9,224 bases of DNA, taken from Lawsonibacter sp. GTDB lineage: Bacteria; Bacillota; Clostridia; Oscillospirales; Oscillospiraceae. The position numbers and the translations under genes were made by a program. This document shows positions 6,422 to 9,224 of this stretch, piece by piece. Below the pieces are notes generated by a model. That model had not been told where the DNA came from. It searched no databases and saw only the letters and a list, made by a program, of their open reading frames with translations. The DNA is taken from NCBI GenBank assembly GCA_022793355.1, contig JAAWCR010000189.1:1-9224 (forward strand). Direction: 5' to 3'. Each line of letters opens with the position of its first letter. Position 1 is the stretch's first letter.

Positions 6422-6578
6422 TACCGCAATCCATATAATACATAATATTGTTGGTAATATACAGAAATTATACGGATTATTTGTGCAATAAAACGGATAC
6501 CTTTTGCTTGTTTTATAAAGTGCATTTTGTTATTATCGGTATATTAGAAGTTTTCTCTCTATTTTCCCTCAATTTGAA
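6422..6578. other. AT-rich spacer between the divergent promoters
   Basis: This is the middle of the 310-bp gene-free region (6333-6642). It is visibly AT-rich against the GC-rich genes on both sides. It holds several TATAAT-like words but no second promoter with correct -35 spacing, no convincing CcpA (cre) site, and no coding sequence that I can support. It may carry further regulator sites that I cannot identify. Confidence 0.5.
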
Positions 6579-6607
6579 TTGACGTTTTGGAAATTCATGG
6601 GTAAAAT
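6579..6607 (+). promoter_or_regulatory. Promoter of the ROK regulator gene
   Basis: TTGACG (6579-6584), a 17-bp spacer and TAAAAT (6602-6607) make a near-consensus sigma-A promoter. Transcription would begin near 6614, which leaves a normal leader for a start at 6643 but almost none for the in-frame TTG at 6616. The operon palindrome is not repeated here, so autoregulation through that site is not evident. Confidence 0.7.
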
Positions 6608-6630
6608 GGAATAAATTGACCACAGTGGGA

Positions 6631-6637
6631 GAGGTGA
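6631..6637 (+). promoter_or_regulatory. Ribosome binding site fixing the ROK TTG start
   Basis: GAGGTGA matches the anti-Shine-Dalgarno sequence well and ends 5 nt before the TTG at 6643. No comparable site precedes the in-frame TTG at 6616 (only a weak TGGA), so 6643 is preferred. Confidence 0.65.
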
Positions 6638-6642
6638 GGTAC

Positions 6643-7773
6643 TTGGACCGGGAAACAGGTGCAACAAACCGCCGCCGGCAGAGCCGCAGCAATATCTATC
6701 ACTATCTCTATAACGCCAAGGATTTTTGTTCCCGGCAGAGCCTGTCCAGGGATCTCGGACTCAGTCTGCCTACGGTCTACCAAAACCTGTCAGAGCTGAT
6801 GGAGGCGGGGCTGGTACGGGACTCCGGTCAACAGCAGTCCACCGGGGGACGAAAGGCCAGCGGTCTGTCCATTGTGCCCGACGCCCGGGTGGCGGTGGGG
6901 GTGTCCATCACAGAAAACCGCCTGCGTATGGCGGCGGTGGACCTGTGGCTTCAGGAGCTGGCTTATCAGAAGACCGAGATTAGCACTGGCATGGACCTTT
7001 TGGAGCTAGGGGCCTTTCTGGCCGGAATGCTGGAGCGGCTGCTGGACGACAGCCAGATCGACAGAAGCCGTCTGCTGGGGGTGGGGGTTGCGCTGCCCGG
7101 AATCATTACACCGGATGGAACCCATATCTCCTCCGCGCCTACCCTGCGCCTGCGGGATGCCTCTCTGGATGGGCTGATCCGGGGGATCCCCTACCCGACA
7201 TATGTGGAGAACGACGCCACCAGCGGCGGATATGCCGAGTGGTTCAAACGCAGCGATAAACAGAGCATGGTCTATCTGTCTCTGGAAGACGGTGTGGGCG
7301 GGTCGATACTGTTCCATGGTGTGCCCTATGTGGGGGACAACCGGCGCAGCGGAGAATTTGGACATATGTGTGTGGAGATTGGCGGTTTGCCTTGCAAATG
7401 CGGCCGGCAGGGCTGCCTGGAGGCCTACTGCTCCGCCAGCCGAATCAGCGACAATTTGGGTATCACCTTGGAGGAATTTTTTGCCGGTGTTGAGCGCCAT
7501 GAACTGAACTATGAGATTTTATGGCATGATTTCCTGCGTCATTTGGCTATCGGGATCAATAATATCCGTATGGCGCTGGACTGCGACGTTGTGCTCGGCG
7601 GTTTTCTGACGGAATATATCACCCCATACTTCCCTCTGCTGAAAGAGTACACTGCCGCAATAAATACGTTTGAGTCAAATGCTGACTATCTGTATTTAAG
7701 CATTTTTCGGAAGCATATGGTTCCTCTGGGGGTTGCGCTGCATTTTGTTGCTGAGTTTTTAGATCAAATATAG
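6643..7773 (+). CDS. ROK-family transcriptional regulator of the sugar operon
   Basis: This 376-residue protein is read from a TTG start. An N-terminal winged helix-turn-helix spans about residues 14-72 (SNIYHYLYN, SRQSLSRDLGLSLPTVYQNLSELMEAGLV, TGGRKA wing). The ROK domain follows, with GVGVALPG (146-153), ENDAT (189-193), and the zinc motif His241 plus CKCGRQGC (Cys251, Cys253, Cys258) ending in Glu260. The usual kinase phosphate motif DxGxT is replaced by VGVSITENRL (85-94), and the second glycine motif reads LEDGVGG, so sugar kinase activity is unlikely. Like XylR and NagC, it probably binds an operator without sugar and releases it when the sugar binds. It is divergent from the operon, whose promoter carries a palindrome. 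Starts at 6616, 6625 or 6634 are also in frame; 6643 has the best ribosome site and promoter distance. The effector is unknown. Confidence 0.92.
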   Translation: MDRETGATNRRRQSRSNIYHYLYNAKDFCSRQSLSRDLGLSLPTVYQNLSELMEAGLVRDSGQQQSTGGRKASGLSIVPDARVAVGVSITENRLRMAAVDLWLQELAYQKTEISTGMDLLELGAFLAGMLERLLDDSQIDRSRLLGVGVALPGIITPDGTHISSAPTLRLRDASLDGLIRGIPYPTYVENDATSGGYAEWFKRSDKQSMVYLSLEDGVGGSILFHGVPYVGDNRRSGEFGHMCVEIGGLPCKCGRQGCLEAYCSASRISDNLGITLEEFFAGVERHELNYEILWHDFLRHLAIGINNIRMALDCDVVLGGFLTEYITPYFPLLKEYTAAINTFESNADYLYLSIFRKHMVPLGVALHFVAEFLDQI

Positions 7774-7842
7774 ATAAATTTTGTAAATTACAGGAAATTT
7801 ATAAGCGGCGATGATATGTTTCCGAAACAGGATTTATGAAAG

Positions 7843-7881
7843 AAAGAGAGGGCAAACCGGCAGGTTTACCCTCTCTTTTAT
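7843..7881. terminator. Bidirectional intrinsic terminator between convergent genes
   Basis: AAAGAGAGGG (7843-7852) pairs with CCCTCTCTTT (7869-7878), and an inner AAACC/GGTTT stem (7854-7858 with 7863-7867) closes a 4-nt GGCA loop, with one C/A mismatch between the two stems. T-rich sequence follows on both strands. It lies between the ROK stop (7773) and the stop of the convergent gene (7900-7902), so it can end both transcripts. Confidence 0.9.
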
Positions 7882-7899
7882 TGATTCCGTTCGGGGGCG

Positions 7900-9174
7900 C
7901 TACTCAAAAATTGCTTCGCTCAGGTCCAGCTCCAGGCCGCAGCGGTTGTCGATGTCGGTGCCGTTGCCGGTGAATACCGTGCCGGGGAAGGCCAGGATGG
8001 CATCGCCGCTGACGCGCTCCAGCAGGATGGCGGTTTCGTTTCCTTGGAAGGTGTTATTGCTGTAGAAATTGTCAGACACCAAGGGCGTGTCCTGTGCGTT
8101 GAAGCACATTCCCACCGCGTTATCCGTAAAAACGGTCTCATCGGCGTTGATCCAAGCGCGGTCCTCCGCCAAAAAGCCGGTCTCCCAGCCGGATACCCGG
8201 CAACCGGTCAGGTGGAGCCGCGAGGCGCCCAGGGCTTGGACCCCTGTGCCCTGTCCGCTGCCAAGAAAGTGAATGTCGTGAAATTCCCGCACGCCGCGGG
8301 GGGAGGCGATTTGGGTGGGACCGAGGAAGGCGGTGCGCTGTCCATCGGGGCCCACGCTGCCGTAGAGGTTGATGCACCGGCCCTCCATGGTCAGTCCGCC
8401 CTCATAGATGACAGCGGGGAGGTAGAGGTAGATCTGGTCGTATTCGTCAGAAGCGGCGGTGACCCGATCTACCAGGGCCTGGAGTTCTTCAATCGTCTCC
8501 ATCGGCTCATCCTGGGCGGTGTACTGGTAGACGGTGATGCTGGAATACTGCTCCTTCTGGGTCAGGCAGAGGGTATCCCCGTTTTTCATGGTGATGGTGT
8601 AGACCAGCTCCGCCCCGTAGTCCCCCGGCGCCACGAGCTGGAAGTCCACAAAGGTAACGGCGGCGGCGTTGGGGTAGTAATCGCTGGGCTGGGGCTCGGT
8701 GCATGTGACGGACACATACTTGTCGGGACTGCTGATCTGGGCGCCGACAGAGGCCACGTCCAGCAAAAAAGTCTCCGTGACGGGCTCGCCGGTGTCCGGG
8801 TCAAGGGCATACAGTGGGACGGGATCGCGATAAGGGTCGTCCAAGACCGCGTGGTAGTGATTCTCAGGTTTGGGAACCGGAGGGTCCGACCGTGAGAGGC
8901 AGAGGCGATAGGCCCCGGCGCGGCCGGTATAGAGCAGCTCGCCGGTGTCGCTCTCATAGGTCTTGGGGCGAGTTTGAACCCAGACGGACAAGGCCAGAAC
9001 CAAGACCGCCGCAAGGAGGACTATCAGGATGCTATATAGTATTCTCCGTGGCATATGCCACGGAGGGGATACCTCTTCTCTGTGCTCCCGGACGCTCCGG
9101 GCGCAGTGGGGACAGAAGGAGGCCCCCTCCGGCAGGAGCGCTCCGCAGTGGGGACAGGGTTTCTGTTGGCTCAT
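7900..9174 (-). CDS. Zinc-ribbon, single-TM protein with beta-helix-like extracellular part
   Basis: This 424-residue protein is of unknown function. The N-terminus is a double-CxxC zinc ribbon (Cys7, Cys10, Cys21, Cys24: CPHCGALLPEGASFCPHC). A basic stretch precedes one hydrophobic helix at about 43-66 (ILYSILIVLLAAVLVLALSVWV). By the positive-inside rule the ribbon should be cytosolic and the remaining 350 or so residues outside. The C-terminal part (about 245-420) looks like right-handed parallel beta-helix repeats: IYLYLPAVIYEGG, CINLYGS, FHDIHFLGSG, LHLTGCRVSGW, ADETVFTDNAVGM, NTFQGNETAI, TVFTGNGTDID. That fold is common in carbohydrate-active or surface proteins. No catalytic residues can be named. 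ATG 9174 has GGAGGT at 9181-9186 with a 6-nt spacer. It is convergent with the ROK gene, separated by a terminator, and probably unrelated to the operon. Confidence 0.85.
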   Translation of the reverse strand: MSQQKPCPHCGALLPEGASFCPHCARSVREHREEVSPPWHMPRRILYSILIVLLAAVLVLALSVWVQTRPKTYESDTGELLYTGRAGAYRLCLSRSDPPVPKPENHYHAVLDDPYRDPVPLYALDPDTGEPVTETFLLDVASVGAQISSPDKYVSVTCTEPQPSDYYPNAAAVTFVDFQLVAPGDYGAELVYTITMKNGDTLCLTQKEQYSSITVYQYTAQDEPMETIEELQALVDRVTAASDEYDQIYLYLPAVIYEGGLTMEGRCINLYGSVGPDGQRTAFLGPTQIASPRGVREFHDIHFLGSGQGTGVQALGASRLHLTGCRVSGWETGFLAEDRAWINADETVFTDNAVGMCFNAQDTPLVSDNFYSNNTFQGNETAILLERVSGDAILAFPGTVFTGNGTDIDNRCGLELDLSEAIFE

Positions 9175-9190
9175 GACAGTACCTCCATCA

Positions 9191-9203
9191 GATGTATTAC
9201 ATC
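9191..9203. promoter_or_regulatory. Short palindrome upstream of the zinc-ribbon gene
   Basis: GATGTATTACATC is a perfect 6-1-6 inverted repeat, ending 17 bp before the ATG at 9174 and just before its ribosome site. It could be an operator or a small mRNA hairpin. At 13 bp it could also be chance, and the promoter is not visible before the window ends. Confidence 0.3.
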
Positions 9204-9224
9204 CTTATACCGCTTGGACGGGTT

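Noticed and set aside
6333..6443. Upstream in-frame start adding 37 residues to the kinase
   Set aside because: It would read through the operon's own -10 and -35 boxes (6393-6421), and the kinase fold begins at the ATG at 6332.
6486..6502. Possible CcpA cre site around AATAAAACGGATACC
   Set aside because: It mismatches the TGWAANCGNTNWCA consensus at about four positions, including the leading TG.
6455..6546. 8-bp inverted repeat TAATATAC / GTATATTA in the divergent region
   Set aside because: The arms are short, AT-rich and about 76 bp apart, so chance is likely in this composition.
6616..6642. TTG at 6616 as the ROK start
   Set aside because: It lies about at the predicted transcription start and lacks a ribosome site; the TTG at 6643 has GAGGTGA at a 5-nt spacing.
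1..9224. tRNA, rRNA, CRISPR arrays, insertion sequences or phage genes
   Set aside because: No cloverleaf, spaced direct repeats, transposase motifs or terminal inverted repeats were seen on reading either strand.

Overview
This window looks like a chromosomal segment of a GC-rich Clostridia-type Bacillota, probably an Oscillospiraceae-like gut anaerobe. That placement is an inference from strong AGGAGG-type ribosome sites, a lipoprotein with a Gly/Ser linker, a consensus sigma-A promoter in an AT-rich intergenic region, and a zinc-ribbon membrane protein of a style common in that group. No rRNA or marker gene fixes the taxon.

Positions 1-6332 hold a compact minus-strand sugar-utilisation operon. 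In transcription order it encodes an FGGY sugar kinase of xylulokinase type (4857-6332), a DUF4867-like small cupin-type protein of unknown function (4207-4842), a divergent L-fucose/L-arabinose isomerase-family protein (2699-4186), a xylose-isomerase-like TIM-barrel protein (1639-2631), a Gfo/Idh/MocA NAD(P)-dependent oxidoreductase (477-1619), and the start of a sugar ABC-transporter lipoprotein (1-408, cut by the window edge). Gaps between genes run from 14 to about 68 bp. The two longest gaps each carry a hairpin, then an A-rich stretch, then a strong ribosome site.

Positions 6333-6642 are an AT-rich divergent control region. The operon promoter is a perfect TTGACA-17-TATAAT on the minus strand, and a 7-3-7 palindrome fills its spacer and overlaps the -10 box. 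A second promoter, TTGACG-17-TAAAAT, drives the plus-strand ROK-family regulator (6643-7773), which most likely starts at a TTG codon. The regulator keeps the winged-helix domain and the ROK zinc motif but has lost the kinase phosphate-binding motif, so it probably acts as a sugar-responsive repressor of the operon.

Positions 7774-9224 hold a strong bidirectional terminator and a convergent, unrelated gene for a zinc-ribbon, single-TM, beta-helix-like protein (7900-9174).

The most interesting reading is an uncharacterised sugar or glycoside pathway. An ABC importer brings in substrate; a dehydrogenase, a TIM-barrel isomerase/epimerase/lyase, a fucose-isomerase homologue and a DUF4867 cupin convert it to a ketopentose; and the kinase phosphorylates that into the pentose phosphate pathway. 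The substrate cannot be read from sequence alone.
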